Shown piece after piece: positions 1 to 10,044 of a stretch of 64,000 nucleotides of DNA. A program made the translations under genes and the position numbers. The notes beneath the pieces are model-generated. The model was not told the DNA's origin, made no database searches, and saw only the letters and a list, made by a program, of their open reading frames with translations. Positions within the stretch are counted from its first letter, which is position 1. Each line of letters opens with the position of its first letter. The stretch is from Mikania micrantha (lineage: Eukaryota > Streptophyta > Magnoliopsida > Asterales > Asteraceae): assembly GCA_009363875.1 (NCBI GenBank), contig CM018695.1:49709161-49773160 (forward strand), read 5' to 3'.

Positions 1-170
1 TGATTCTTACTGTTAAACCATGGATTTATGATATGATTTTGAAATAGATCTGTAATAGTTTCGCATTAAATATCAAATGATAATAATACACATGTAATAC
101 ACATAGTTCATACCTGATCTACTGTACAAGTCACTGTTCCGGCTACGGTTCCGGCACTGATGTTACAGTG

Positions 171-617
171 TGTAATATCCCATATCGGTTGGGAGGGAGA
201 ACGAAGCCTTCTTTATAAGGAGGTGGATACCTTCTCTATCAAGATGCATTTTGCCTGGGTGAGCAACTTGTCGGGTGAAAAAAATTCCTGGATAGGTAAC
301 CCATTGGAGGCAAAGGGGACAATATCTTGATACGATTGGCTTGGGTTGTTACATATATATTGTATCAGAGCTAGATTGTAGACTGAGGTGCCAGTGAGGA
401 CGCTGGGCTCCGTAAGGGGGTGGATTTCAATATCCCACATCGGTTGGGAGGGAGAACGAAGCCTTCTTTATAAAGAGTTGGATAACTTTCCCTATCAAGA
501 TGCATTTTGCCTAGGAGAGCAAGTCGTCGGGTGAAAACAAAACTGTGAGTTCATGGATAGGAACCTATTGAGGGCAAAGCAGACAATATCCTAATATGCT
601 TGTCTTGGGCTGTTACA
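171..617 (+). mobile_element. TRIM (miniature LTR retrotransposon), non-autonomous
   Basis: Two direct copies of a roughly 185-bp LTR flank about 70 bp of internal DNA. LTR1 is 171-353 (TGTAATATCCC to TTGTTACA); LTR2 runs from about 427 to 617 and ends CTGTTACA. Just inside LTR1, 360-371 reads TTGTATCAGAGC, one mismatch from the usual initiator-Met tRNA PBS. Just before LTR2 a purine run (AAGGGGGTGGA, 414-424) is a good PPT. No ORF exists, so reverse transcriptase and integrase must have come in trans. The copies differ at many sites, so the insertion is old, and the first two bases of LTR2 no longer match TG. No convincing 5-bp target-site duplication is left. The TATCCCACATCGGTTGGG start resembles dicot TRIM families; this is from memory. 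Confidence 0.75.
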
Positions 618-2473
618 GATGCAGAATACGTCGTGGCGTGACCTTGGCTGCTCATTAGATCATGGTGCTATTATAATGTTTCGATAAATAATACATCATT
701 AATTCAACATAAACAAACATTCATTTGCTCAAATGAAATTCCATTACAATATTCAAAACCAAACAAATACAATTGAAATTCAATACATAGTTTTAAGTAT
801 TAAGTAGGTCAACTAAACCCTAGTCTAAGTCTTCACCATATTCACCTAACCTGTTACACGTAAAATAGATTTCTGTCAACTATTTGCATAGTTGGTAAGC
901 ACACATACAAGTTTATATAATACATAAGAAAAAGATGCAAATTCTACGTCTAAAAGGCATTGATCTAAAGTTTATGTCCTTACAAGTTTTAAGAAACAAC
1001 GTATATCACAATAATTTAAATAGGTAATCAAAAGTCATACAAGGCAAACAAACTAGTAATCATAGTCCTCAATAAGTCCTCAAACAATTTCGAACAATAC
1101 TTGTAAACTTAGGCTTGCAAGGCATATATGTAAGTATGTTAACACATGTTTGCAATTGTGTACAAATTCACCATTTCAACAAAAAGACCTAAATCAATAC
1201 AAATGTAATATCTAACACACCTTAGGCTACTTTTGTATGGAATAATGCATACAAGAATTCAAGGACCTATAAAACATGTAATGGCATATACCTAAAGTCA
1301 ATTTCTAAAGACTAAGTCATTGCATTATAATTGTTTTGATTCTAAGAATAACATGATTTTGTATAGGACATGTGTAACATCCCTAAAACATTACAAAAAT
1401 GTAAAGATGAATGTACTCACCTAATTGATAAGCTAATCCAAAGTTTGCTTGATAGAGTTCTAAGTCAATGATCACACGTCAACCTAAAGTTTATAGGAAT
1501 AAATTAATGAGTTTGATATTTCTAAAAGTTTAAGTTTGTGTCCTATGAATATGGCATCCTATGTAATACCTAAAAGATAGGTCTATGTTTAAATGCTATC
1601 AATTTGGAATATTTATCTATTTATTTAAATAAACGAATATTCTATTTACATTGGATAACTACATAGTGTTTGAGTTATCTAATTCCCATACATTTGTTTA
1701 ATTGTTTAAAAATGATTTTAGTTGTTCATGTGTAAAGTATTTTCTTTTTGAGAATCTAAAAAATATTTTGATTATTAAAGAATAGAATAATTATAAAATT
1801 ATATTAGTTAATAAGACTTAATAATTTTTTTTGGGTTTTAATCAATGTTTATGAATTTTTATCAAATAACCAATTTTATTGAAATATTTTTTAAAGATTA
1901 TATTTTATTTAGAATGATTATTTCAAATTATTCTATGCTTTGTTTATAGAAATCTTGGTTTTTCAACATTAGTTTGTTTAAGTAATAATTTGTTTAAGCA
2001 AACAATATATATTTATAACAATAATTTAAACTATGATGTTTCAACAGTTTTATGCGAAAAAATTGAATTAAATTTGATAAAATTCAATTTAATATTATTA
2101 AAAGCAAACAATTAATTATTTCAATTTATTAAGATTTTAAAATGAATACGTAACAAAATTATATGCATCATAAAAAGAAAACTTTCAAAAATCAATTTAA
2201 TGTTTTCAAAATATAAAAATTGTATTTTAAATAGTTTTACGCAAATTTCTTTATATTATACAATCAAATAGTTGTGAAATAATAATTACGTGTTTTAAAA
2301 TTCCATTATATGATTTTTAAACCATCCAGTACCTTACTTAACATCATTTTTAACTAAGAAATTATATAAAAAATTTCTCTGAAAATAAATAACGTTCAAC
2401 AATTTATTAGGAAATTATTTTTAAGATTTTTAGAATTTTTAAAATAAAAAATGGACTCAAATGGGTCAGAAAT

Positions 2474-2572
2474 GGAAAAAAAGGTTTTAGTGTGTAGAGA
2501 GAGGATTCGAACCCTCATCACTCTCCCTAGCCGGCGGGCTCTTACTGCTGGGCTGGGGAAGTGGCCCGTTGG
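2474..2572 (-). repeat. tRNA-related Pol III-type segment (SINE head or tRNA pseudogene)
   Basis: On the minus strand, 2503-2513 reads GGTTCGAATCC, a perfect Pol III B box. About 30 bp upstream (2538-2554) AGCCCAGCAGTAAGAGC fits an A box. Directly downstream (2474-2480) the minus strand has a T7 run, which would stop Pol III. I cannot fold it into a clean cloverleaf, so a functional tRNA is unlikely. A tRNA-derived SINE head or dead tRNA copy fits better. Confidence 0.45.
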
Positions 2573-3448
2573 AGATAATCGAACACATTTGATCTTATGA
2601 AGGTTCACGATTTATTCTCAACTCCAACAAGAACCCTATAAAACATCTTGATCACATTCGATTAACACGTTAATCGTGAGTCATTGAATTATTAGGGCTT
2701 TGATCTAGAGGCTAAAACATACAAATTGTTCTAAGACTTACCTGGATGGTGTTCAGGTTGATGATGTTTGAGTTCAAGCTTATGGCCGAACAGGTCTTGT
2801 GTTCAATTCTTCCCAAATGAGTTTGTTTGCGCGTTTTTTATGCTCAGAATTGTTCGTACAGATCAAAGGATCGAAATGTGATAGCTTAATTTGATTTTTA
2901 TACTTGATTGATTAGAGTTTAAGTTTATGGTTAATTGTTTTATTTTTGGTGGTGATTTATATGTTTAACTGATTTAAATTTATAGATTACTGACTGAACA
3001 AAATTAGTGCATTCGAATCCTTGCTTAAATTAACCTTGACTAGGCTAGATCACGTGTTTTGTGCTTCGTCAAGATAATGGATCGCGTGGGTCGTACCTAG
3101 TTTGGAACCGGGCGGAGAAGAAGAGAAAAGGAAACTTGTTTTCCTTTTTAACACTTTTAGTCCTCTTAGACTTCATTTCCTATCATTTTCTGAATAACTC
3201 TTTTCCCCTCACATAATGGGTTTATTTCTTGCCAACCCAAGTCCCTCAAGTTTGTGTAACTTATTATCTTATGTCTAAACTTAATATAAATCTATAAAAC
3301 CTTTTATACTAACTATTTTTATAAAGCTTTATAAGCTTAAGTCTAAAAATTAATACTAATAATTTATATTCCATTATTATTATTATTATTCTGAAACAAA
3401 TTTCATAACTAGATTAAGTTTTAGTATATTCTAACATATTCTTAGTTT

Positions 3449-3449
3449 A

Positions 3450-3523
<74 letters not shown>
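3449..3523. repeat. (ATT)n microsatellite, about 25 units
   Basis: An uninterrupted trinucleotide run of about 75 bp, preceded by a shorter ATT cluster at about 3373-3390. It lies in AT-rich noncoding DNA. Confidence 0.95.
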
Positions 3524-3784
3524 GTATTTGTGCATATGTATACCTATAAAAGTAAATAACTATATAATTATTTTATTTAAATAAATTAAATTTGCTTATT
3601 AATTCTATAAAATTCGTTGTTGTAATTATATATATACGGGAAGGTTTCTAATAAAATAATCATTTTAAAGAAAACTAAGAAAAATAATCAAAATCATTAC
3701 CAATTATTTTTTTTTCATTTTTATTTCTTATTATTATAAGGTAAGAAATGTGCAAAAAAGAAAAAATAAAAAAAATGTGTATTT

Positions 3785-4312
3785 TGTGTCACCCGACAAT
3801 TTCAGATAAATTGCAACAATTACAAATTACTTTATCACATTCATATTTCTTGCATTTCATTTAATTAGGATTAATTAAGTGAGCCAAACACAAATCTTTG
3901 CGAAACAATAGTTCGGAGAATTATCGAATCGTACATTACATATTGATTTTGGAAATCAAGTGTGTCGAACACGAACACAATTGTGAAACGATAATTCGGG
4001 GAATTATCGGATCGTATATTACGTATTTTTATGATAAATCAAGTGTGCAAACGTTTCACAAAGTCGAGTACAAATAATCATGAATCGGTAATTCGAGGAA
4101 TCACCGAATCACACACGAGTCTTGTTACACGAACATTGGTGAACTAACAAAACAATAATGAGAACCAGTGATACGAATTGAACACGAAAGAAACCAGACA
4201 AACGAAATGGAAAATCTGAAAACCAAATTCTTCGGGATACACGATCGAGCTCGGTGAAACCCGTTGCGGTACGCGACGGGTGAGTAGGAATTTTGAATTC
4301 AGCCGAAACAGG
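3785..4312 (+). repeat. Gypsy element B, first part of truncated 5' LTR
   Basis: Starts TGTGTCACCCGACAATTTC, compared with TGTGACAATTACG at B's 3' LTR. It carries the GCGGTACGCGACG phrase (about 4264-4280) that recurs in the 3' LTR at 21608-21705. Element A interrupts it at 4312 and it resumes at 18246. Similarity to the 3' LTR is only patchy, so it may be a related but separate insertion. Confidence 0.4.
4308..4312. repeat. Target-site duplication of element A (left copy)
   Basis: ACAGG directly abuts the TGTCACAC end of A. The identical ACAGG follows A's other end at 18246-18250. A perfect 5-bp duplication is what gypsy integrases leave. Confidence 0.9.
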
Positions 4313-5190
4313 TGTCACACCCCTGCGCCGCGTGCGGAATCCACGGCGCGGTGACGTATGATCAGTTGAATCATGCACAAGTATTGAATAAGAACAACCA
4401 CAATGGATTACTACATTTCATAATGTTTAGACAGTTGATTAGTTACAGACAATCTATCTACCAAAAGTAAGACAACTACAGACCCAAAATATAGTTTACA
4501 AAATAAGACTCCAAACAAGACAATTAAACATTTAGGATTTAGTGAGTTTCTATTCCATCCTAGCATGTTTCTTCATCTTGTTCTATCTTAGAATGGTCTC
4601 CTTAGTTGTCCCTGAGAATGTCTTAAACCTGATTACCTGAAACACGTGAAAAGTAACTGTCAACTACAGACGTAGTTGGTGAGAACAATAGGTTTAAACA
4701 TTTGTAAACATGAGTTTTATGATATAAGACATAGGTAAGTTAAAGCATCATAAGATTCACACGGATGAGCTGCAACCCAAACTAACATCAAGTAAGAAAA
4801 TGAGTGTAAACAGTCCAATCACTGTTTGCACATGAGTCAACATATAATATCAAGTCCCAAACCACGTTTGGAGTTAGATAATATGTCAACAGTTTTGAAT
4901 AAACCATATGTAACCGAAATCTGCAGTTAGTTTATAAAACAGATTTAAAAACTAACTGCAGCAATCGGTCTGCCCCAATGTATGTGTCCGCTTTCCCTTG
5001 TTGTGATCACCCAGTACTAACGCTAATGAATATGATACTTGATGGGTTTATAAGTTTGTTTACAACAATGGACACCATGTTTTCTGAATCTTACTTTAAC
5101 CGGATGTGTTAATGTCTTATTGAAAACCTGGATTCAACTCCACGAGTTGAATCCTTTGTTTATGTAACATGAAATGAATCTCTTGATTTG

Positions 5191-5413
5191 AATACCATGA
5201 TGTGAACAACTTGACTTGAATACCATGTTTTGAACCACTTGTTTTGAATACCATGTTATGAACCACTTGTTTTGAATACCATGTTATGAACCACTTGTTA
5301 TGAATACCATGTTATGAACCACTTGTTTGAATACCATGATGTGAACCACTTGTTTTGAATACCATGATGTGAACCACTTGTTTTGAATACCATGATGTGA
5401 TGACCTTGTGTAA
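5191..5413. repeat. 28-bp tandem repeat, eight copies, in A 3' LTR
   Basis: AATACCATG recurs at 5191, 5219, 5247, 5275, 5303, 5330, 5358 and 5386, with AACCACTTGTT between. The period is 28 bp, with one 27-bp unit. Copies differ at a few bases, so it is not a fresh slippage product. Confidence 0.95.
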
Positions 5414-6556
5414 TAACAAGGTTTATAACAAAAGGGTTTGTAAAATCCTTTATCAAAAGTGTTTATCCTTCATAAATACATTTGAGTAAATAATTTCAAA
5501 CAGTTCAAAAGTCCCTTATAAAACCTTTTTAATGAAAAGAGTTTAGTAATTGACAAGTAAATTAAAACAGTTGACAATTTCTTTAAACAATTGATGAATC
5601 CCTTGGATTCGTAAGATGAACCTGAAATGTTTATGACTTACACATAACTTGTGTAATGAAACAAGATTTAAATAGCGATTTTGATCACGTGTTCCACCCC
5701 AAAACAGTTATAAAACAGTAAAAGAGGGGCTAAAGTTCTCACCTGTCTGCAGTAGACTCTGAACTTAAACAGATAGCAAATAGCAAACAGGACTTCTAAC
5801 TGTCTCCTATAACATTGTAATCATACATAAGATATAGGATTTATAATTGTATAGACTTTGATTCATTGATTGACTTGTGTTCTCATGATTTGATTGTTGT
5901 GAAAACTTGAATGTTATGCTTTGAGTCTCTTGATTGATCATGGGTCCAAGAAACTTATGAAATGTTCTTTGATGCATAATTTTTATGCATAAATGATATT
6001 TGTTCTAGGATTTGATAGCCATTGATTACCATGATTTATGAAAGAATGTTCCAATTGTTTTAAGTCATGTGATTGTGACTTGATCCCATTATTAGTTTAA
6101 GTTGCAACTTAACCCAAACTAAGATCAAATTACAATCGCTTTGAGTGGTGGCCTACAATGGGCCTTAAGCCCATAATTATGATAATAGGCTTAAATGGAG
6201 GTCCATGGGCCACTTAGGTTACTAATGGGTCAATTGAGTATGGTATTGGGCCAAGTGAATGTAATGTTGGCCCAATAACTTGTATATAGGCTTTGTAACA
6301 TGCCAAAGACAATATCAACCCGATTTCAGACTTAGTGGCCTAATGAGTTTGGATTGAGCCTAAAGGATTTGAGTTGGACCAACCAATGTAAATGTAATCT
6401 ATGTAACGTTCCAAGGTGTTATTGAGCTAATTGAAGTTCTAATGAACCAACCTAACTCCCTTGGGCTTGCCTCACCCTATGGGCCTTGTACTAATGCAAT
6501 TGGGCCGAGTAGGTTGAAGTTGGGCCGAAAAGAATGGGAGCTGCCACCTTAGGCAG

Positions 6557-7071
6557 CGAACCCTCTCTGGTTCTAGCCTAAGGTTCGTTTGTCTTGAGCC
6601 ACCACTAAGGTTCGGCCGTAGGTTAAAGGGTGGGACATGGTTCGGCCAATGCATGATACTCATAGGGTTCGTGCAGCTGAAATTAGCCAGAGGTTCGGTC
6701 CAATGTTGGCGTGCAAGGTTCATCGATGCATGCAACAAGAGGGTTCGGTTGATCATAATGTAAAAGGGTTCGGCATTCAATGGGTCGAACCTAAGGTTCG
6801 CTGCATGCATGTTAAGGTTCGTGGCATCCTCATAAGTTCGCTAGTGTTCGGTGATAGTTCGTGGAACTCCTAGGGTTCGTTTGGTTAAGCTCTACGAACC
6901 ATGGGTTCGTTATGATTGCAGGGTTCGTGAAGGTTTGTCATAGACCAGAGGTTCGTGATGCATCTCAGGGTTCGGCCAGCAGCAGATTAGGGTTCGGCCG
7001 GCTGTGACTCACGAACCGTGGGTTCGTTTCCCCTCGCAGGTTTGTCCAGAAGAGGGTTCGGCCAGCGAACC
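6557..7071. repeat. GGTTCG/CGAACC motif array in A 3' LTR
   Basis: By eye I count 17 exact GGTTCG hexamers on the plus strand and five CGAACC in about 515 bp, mostly 20-40 bp apart and often extended to GGGTTCGT or GGTTCGGCC. Chance would give well under one of each. In the element's sense the array begins about 400 bp downstream of the TATA box, so it would be in the RNA leader. Confidence 0.85.
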
Positions 7072-7470
7072 TGTTACCCACATCATCTCCATCATCAAAC
7101 TTCTGGATCTAGACCACGATCCAGACTAATAAGACCTCCAGAAAGCTTTCTATGGTTGCGAAACTAGGAAATGGATTGCTAGAACCGGCCAAGTGTCGGT
7201 TTACACAAGAACACACAAGAAAACCCTAATCTCGTGAACATTCAAGCATCAATACCTCTCGATTCGCTGGATGGATCTGCGAAAATCTTGTACTTCCGTG
7301 TAGAGGATGTCGAGAGCTACGCGTGGACACCAAGAACACCAAAATCCGTTAAGAAACGAAGAAGATACGCGCGTTTGAAGTTCGGTTTTCTAGATAGAGA
7401 GAGGGTTCGCGAGTTTGAGAGAGAAAAGGGTTGTTGGCTGAATTTAATGAAGACAATGGTCTTCTTCAAG

Positions 7471-7480
7471 GCTTTTATAG
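7471..7480 (-). promoter_or_regulatory. TATA box of element A (3' LTR)
   Basis: Minus strand CTATAAAAGC, identical in the other LTR at about 17591-17600. Downstream the minus strand becomes pyrimidine-rich (CTCTCTC) with an AGGGTTTT leader phrase, typical of plant RNA starts. Confidence 0.6.
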
Positions 7481-8124
7481 CCCCTGTGGTATTCGGGTCC
7501 GTTTCGGTCGCTCGGTTCGCGTTTCCGGAACGTAACGCGTATTTTACGCGGTTAAAAATAAAAAGAGTTATTAAACTCATTAAAATGATGAGTTTCAAAA
7601 TTGTAAAAATATAAAATAATTAATTAATAATTTTTACTCTTCGTGTGTTGTCGGATCGTTAAAACATTCACAATTACGTGTATACCCGCAATCGCGTACG
7701 TTTTCCGATCGTATTAAAATATTTAAAGTCGTTTAATCGTAATTATAAGTTCAACATTCGTACTATTATGGATCGTCACCCATAACTATACTCAGTCTCG
7801 CTTACAGATTACGATCTTGGTTGAATTAATTGTTATACTATTCGTCTCTACACTACGCACTAACACTAACCTGTTACACCGAACGCAGTATATGTATAGG
7901 GCTCACTCTCGCTGCCCACCACTGTTTCGATATAACAAGTTACTGTTCTTGCTTAGTGAAATCGACTGTAAATAGATAATACATACTTGTTTTCTGACTA
8001 CTAAGATCCTGTAACACACAAGCACACATTATGAACATACTGAAACACATTGATAAACTGAACCATGAATAGACACTGTTCTAACACTGTTTACAACTAC
8101 ATGACTATATGCACAAATGTTACA

Positions 8125-8137
8125 GTCTCCCCTAGTT
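8125..8137 (-). promoter_or_regulatory. Polypurine tract of element A
   Basis: Minus strand AACTAGGGGAGAC directly precedes the TGTAACA start of the 3' LTR and lies 20 bp after the pol stop codon. It is the plus-strand DNA primer site in reverse transcription. Confidence 0.85.
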
Positions 8138-8157
8138 AAGGGAATTTCGTCCCGAAA

Positions 8158-10044
8158 TTAACTAGCCGAAGATACTGTAAAAAGATGAGGGTACTTAAGC
8201 TTCATCTGGTCTTCACGTTCCCAGGTGAACTCAGCACCGCGTTTGCCCTCCCATCGCACTTTCACGATCGGGATACGGCTGCGTTTAAGTTTCTTGACCC
8301 CATGATCCATGATCTCAACTGGACGTTCAATGAATTGCATGTTATTCTGAATCTGTATGTCTTCCAGTGGAATCTGAACATCATGATCCGCCAAGCATTT
8401 CTTAAGATTTGATACATGAAAAGTATCATGAACATTGCTTAGCTCCACTGGAAGTTTGAGTTTGTAGGCTACGGGACCAATCCGTTCCAGGATCTCAAAA
8501 GGTCCAACGTACCTTGGTGCAAGTTTCCCTTTCTTCCCGAATCGGACAACGCCTTTCCAGGGAGAAACTTTGAGTAAGACTCGGTCACCGACTTGGAACT
8601 CAAGCGGTTTCCGACGTCGATCAGCATAACTCTTCTGCCGATCTCGTGCGGCCTTAAGCCGTGACTGAATGATTGTGATCTTGTCTGATGTTTCCTGAAT
8701 GAGTTCTGGTCCTACGACCTGTGAGTCACCAATCTCGGTCCAACAGACCGGTGATCGGCACTTTCTACCATATAGAGCTTCGAATGGTGCACATTGAATG
8801 CTCGTATGATAGCTATTGTTATATGAAAACTCAATGAGTGGGAGATGAGTGTCCCAACTTCCACCGAAGTCAATGACACAAGAACGGAGCATGTCCTCAA
8901 GTGTTTGGATAGTCCTCTCACTTTGGCCGTCGGTTTGGGGATGATACGCCGTGCTAAGATTAACACGCGTTCCCAAAGCCTTTTGCAATGATTGCCAAAA
9001 GCGAGAAGTGAAGCGACTATCACGATCAGATATGATTGATGTTGGAGTACCATGACGTGCAATGATTTCGTTGATGTACAATGTGGATAACTTCTCCATC
9101 TTGTAATCCTCTCGGATTGGGAGAAAATGAGCAGATTTGGTGAGTCGATCAACGATCACCCAAATCGAATCGAAACCTCTCGGAGTTCTCGGCAACTTTG
9201 TTATGAAATCCATGGAAATTTGCTCCCATTTCCATTGAGGAATTTCAGGTTGTTGCAGAAGTCCCGAAGGCTTTTGATGTTCTGCTTTGACCTTTGAACA
9301 CGTAAGACATTTTCCCACGTACAGTGCTATGTCTTTCTTCATCCCCGGCCACCAGTAAGATGTCCTCAAGTCTTGATACATCTTGTCGGCTCCAGGATGA
9401 ACTGAGTATCGCGACTTATGGGCCTCATCACAGATGAGTGTGCGCAATTCTTCAGACTTTGGAATCCAAATGCGGCCGTTGAGATATAACAACCCATCAG
9501 CTCGAGGTTCTAGTTTCTTCTCAATACCACAATCCAAGTCTGTCTTGAGTTGATTATCTGTTACTACTTGTTGTTGTGCAATACGAATCAAGTCTTTCAA
9601 GTTTGGCTGTGTGTTGATCTCCATGGCTCTTACACGAATCGGTTTGACTGGTTCCTTGCGACTAAGAGCATCCGCCACCACATTGGCTTTACCCGGATGG
9701 TAACGAATCTCGCAGTCGTAATCAGTTAGAAGCTCAACCCAACGTCGTTGTCTCATGTTGAGTTCTTTCTGATTGAGAATGTGTTGAAGGCTCTTGTGGT
9801 CTGTATAGATGACACATTTAGTACCGTACAGGTAGTGTCTCCAAATCTTCAGTGCAAAGACCACAGCCCCTAACTCAAGGTCATGAGTAGTGTAATTCTT
9901 CTCGTGAACCTTAAGTTGTCTTGAAGCATAAGCAATGACCTTGTCCCGTTGCATAAGTACACAACCAAGACCAAGGTTTGAAGCATCACAGTAGACAATG
10001 AAATCATCACTGCCTTCTGGAAGACTAAGGATGGGGAATTGCAT
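8158..10044 (-). CDS. Element A pol, 3' part: RNase H, integrase, chromodomain
   Basis: A 628-residue open frame continuing the polyprotein after a frameshift at about 10031-10036. RNase H comes first: YCDAS near residue 18, an ELGAVVFAL segment near 57 and TDHKSL near 81. Integrase follows with an HHCC zinc finger (H209, H216, C246, C249) and the catalytic triad D279, D340, E376 with 35 residues between the last two. A GPF motif follows (KLAPRYVGPFEIL). The tail at about 560-620 (RSRIPIVKVRW...FTWEREDQM...YPHLF) is chromodomain-like and probably guides insertion to chromatin marks. Integrase is intact by every motif I can see. The stop TAA (8158-8160) sits 20 bp before the PPT. The first Met is only the first in the shifted frame, not a real start. 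Confidence 0.93.
   Translation of the reverse strand: MQFPILSLPEGSDDFIVYCDASNLGLGCVLMQRDKVIAYASRQLKVHEKNYTTHDLELGAVVFALKIWRHYLYGTKCVIYTDHKSLQHILNQKELNMRQRRWVELLTDYDCEIRYHPGKANVVADALSRKEPVKPIRVRAMEINTQPNLKDLIRIAQQQVVTDNQLKTDLDCGIEKKLEPRADGLLYLNGRIWIPKSEELRTLICDEAHKSRYSVHPGADKMYQDLRTSYWWPGMKKDIALYVGKCLTCSKVKAEHQKPSGLLQQPEIPQWKWEQISMDFITKLPRTPRGFDSIWVIVDRLTKSAHFLPIREDYKMEKLSTLYINEIIARHGTPTSIISDRDSRFTSRFWQSLQKALGTRVNLSTAYHPQTDGQSERTIQTLEDMLRSCVIDFGGSWDTHLPLIEFSYNNSYHTSIQCAPFEALYGRKCRSPVCWTEIGDSQVVGPELIQETSDKITIIQSRLKAARDRQKSYADRRRKPLEFQVGDRVLLKVSPWKGVVRFGKKGKLAPRYVGPFEILERIGPVAYKLKLPVELSNVHDTFHVSNLKKCLADHDVQIPLEDIQIQNNMQFIERPVEIMDHGVKKLKRSRIPIVKVRWEGKRGAEFTWEREDQMKLKYPHLFTVSSAS

Larger units (their letters stand above)
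618..3784 (-). repeat. Old degraded LTR-like noncoding stretch
   Basis: No coding potential. The order of short landmarks follows the LTRs of elements A and C. There is a GC-rich stretch near the left end, then an ACACGT...CAACTA...TAGTTGGT phrase at about 850-895 (compare 4650-4690 in A). A CTCACC phrase follows near 1420, then a leader-like stretch near 2620-2660 and 3090-3150. This suggests a decayed minus-strand gypsy LTR with the GC-rich start at the left. A second copy of the 820-1460 part occurs at 28490-29120. Boundaries are guesses; only the resemblance is seen. Confidence 0.35.
4313..8124 (-). repeat. Element A 3' LTR (left copy)
   Basis: 3812 bp, starting TGTAACA and ending TGTGACA in the element's sense. 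In sense direction U3 runs from 8124 to a TATA box (CTATAAAAGC at 7471-7480), about 650 bp. About 3.1 kb of R plus U5 follows. The transcribed part holds a CGAACC array (6557-7071), a GGCCCA-rich stretch (about 6149-6520) and a 28-bp tandem repeat (5191-5413). Short ORFs on either strand here are not conserved coding sequence. Confidence 0.92.

Noticed and set aside
611..617. 5-bp target duplication for the TRIM
   Set aside because: Flanking bases CAGTG and GATGC do not match, so none is claimed.
2396..2608. 70-residue minus-strand ORF
   Set aside because: Runs through the Pol III-type segment and AT-rich DNA; no coding signature.
5191..5413. CRISPR-like array of 28-bp repeats
   Set aside because: The units are contiguous with no unique spacers and sit in an LTR retrotransposon of a plant.
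6472..6873. Overlapping ORFs of 112 and 78 residues in the A LTR, repeated at 16592-16993
   Set aside because: They are duplicated only because the LTR is, and they arise from the GGTTCG and GGCCC arrays. No domain or codon signal.
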